A stretch of 5,723 bases of DNA from Deltaproteobacteria bacterium (GTDB lineage Bacteria > Myxococcota > Myxococcia > Myxococcales > Myxococcaceae), in assembly GCA_016875515.1 (NCBI GenBank), contig VGRA01000197.1, positions 1 to 5,723 on the forward strand. Reading direction: 5' to 3'. Of this stretch, positions 5,389 through 5,723 are shown piece by piece; the stretch's first letter is position 1, and each line of letters begins with the position of its first letter. Position numbers and translations under genes: made by a program. A model generated the notes under the pieces. That model had not been told where the DNA came from. It saw nothing but the letters and a program-made list of their open reading frames with translations, and ran no database searches.

Positions 5389-5585
5389 TGGCTCGCAACC
5401 GCATCCCCCGCGAGGTGCTCGAGCGCGCGCGCTCCCAGGCCACCCGCGTGGCAGACGCGCCCACCCGGCCTGGCAAGGACGTTCAAGAAGTGCCGGCGGC
5501 CGAGCGGCCCGCGCAGGCGCGCGCGGCGGGGGGCAAGCGGGAGAAGATCGTCCGCGCCCTCCGCAAGCTCCACCCCATGGACTGA
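5388..5585 (+). CDS. Small basic hypothetical protein, 65 residues
   Basis: No family is recognised. The start ATG shares its A with the TGA stop of the preceding gene (TGATG), and GGAGGGG lies a few bases upstream, so the short form beginning MARNRIPREVLERAR is chosen over a start further upstream in the same frame. The protein has a charged N-terminal helix (about 5-22), a Pro/Ala/Glu-rich, probably disordered middle (about 23-48) and a C-terminal basic amphipathic helix GGKREKIVRALRKLHPMD (48-65). High Arg/Lys content suggests nucleic-acid or ribosome contact, but this is only inference. It ends 3 bp from the convergent rsmA stop codon. Confidence 0.6.
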   Translation: MARNRIPREVLERARSQATRVADAPTRPGKDVQEVPAAERPAQARAAGGKREKIVRALRKLHPMD

Positions 5586-5592
5586 GGTTCAG
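5582..5592. terminator. Tiny inverted repeat at the second convergent junction
   Basis: CTGA and TCAG, each containing the stop codon of one of the two convergent genes, form a 4-bp stem around GGT. It is too short to be a terminator alone, and no T-run is seen. It is recorded because it is the only structure in this 3-bp intergenic gap. Confidence 0.12.
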
Positions 5593-5723
5593 CCGGCCAG
5601 CGCCCGCTCGAGCGTGGCGAACTCCGGGACGGACAGGGTCTCCGCCCGCCGCTGCCCGTCCACGCCGGCCGCAGCGAGCGCTGCCTGCAGCCGCGCGGTG
5701 TCCCCGAGCGAAGGATCGCTCTT
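5589..5723 (-). CDS. rsmA: 16S rRNA adenine dimethyltransferase RsmA/KsgA, C-terminal end only
   Basis: Only the last 44 residues are in the window; the gene enters from the right edge. The visible sequence contains LQAALAAAGVDGQRRAETLS followed by VPEFATLERALAG. This fits the C-terminal helical domain of RsmA/KsgA, whose typical ending is a leucine-rich helix, then GID-x-x-R-R-x-E-x-L-S, then an EF-containing helix. The enzyme dimethylates two adjacent adenines near the 3' end of 16S rRNA during 30S subunit maturation. The SAM-binding and catalytic motifs are outside the window, so the assignment rests on this tail alone. It is convergent with the small basic-protein gene. Confidence 0.75.
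   Translation of the reverse strand, partial: KSDPSLGDTARLQAALAAAGVDGQRRAETLSVPEFATLERALAG

Overview
The window is very GC-rich DNA (roughly 70% by eye, with strong G/C preference at third codon positions). Protein sequences and gene order suggest a myxobacterium of the Myxococcus/Corallococcus/Archangium kind. That assignment is inference from composition and protein style, as no rRNA marker is present. Every stretch is chromosomal housekeeping DNA. I see no insertion sequence, phage gene, CRISPR array, tRNA or rRNA.

Layout. (1) Positions 1-106 are a short non-coding or unresolved leader. (2) Two rightward genes follow: a Nit1-type carbon-nitrogen hydrolase, probably deaminated glutathione amidase (107-910), and a small DUF971 / GBBH-N zinc-domain protein (976-1320). 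(3) These meet, tail to tail and only 6 bp apart, a leftward run that in transcription order is deoxynucleoside kinase (4921-4283), panB (4109-3201), panC (3191-2346), smpB (2328-1843) and sspB (1827-1327). Gaps inside panB-panC-smpB-sspB are only 9, 17 and 15 nt, so these four look like one operon. The kinase is separated from panB by 173 nt, so panB may also have its own promoter. (4) A 197-bp divergent region (4922-5118) carries a strong hairpin on the kinase side and a plausible promoter with tandem repeats on the other. (5) Two small rightward genes of unknown function (5119-5388 and 5388-5585, overlapping by 1 nt) then converge on the 3' end of a leftward rsmA/ksgA that runs off the window. 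No stretch over 300 bases lacks a gene.

How the genes work together. PanB and PanC catalyse the first and last dedicated steps of pantothenate (coenzyme A precursor) synthesis. SmpB and SspB belong to one quality-control route: SmpB with tmRNA rescues stalled ribosomes and tags the nascent protein, and SspB delivers tagged proteins to ClpXP. Their adjacency, with SspB keeping the C-terminal ClpX-docking peptide, is the most interesting functional link here. RsmA/KsgA (16S rRNA dimethylation) and the kinase (deoxynucleotide salvage) are housekeeping. I did not find convincing evidence of a wholly new system. The least explained items are the two small unknown genes and the structured regulatory DNA on either side of the kinase gene.
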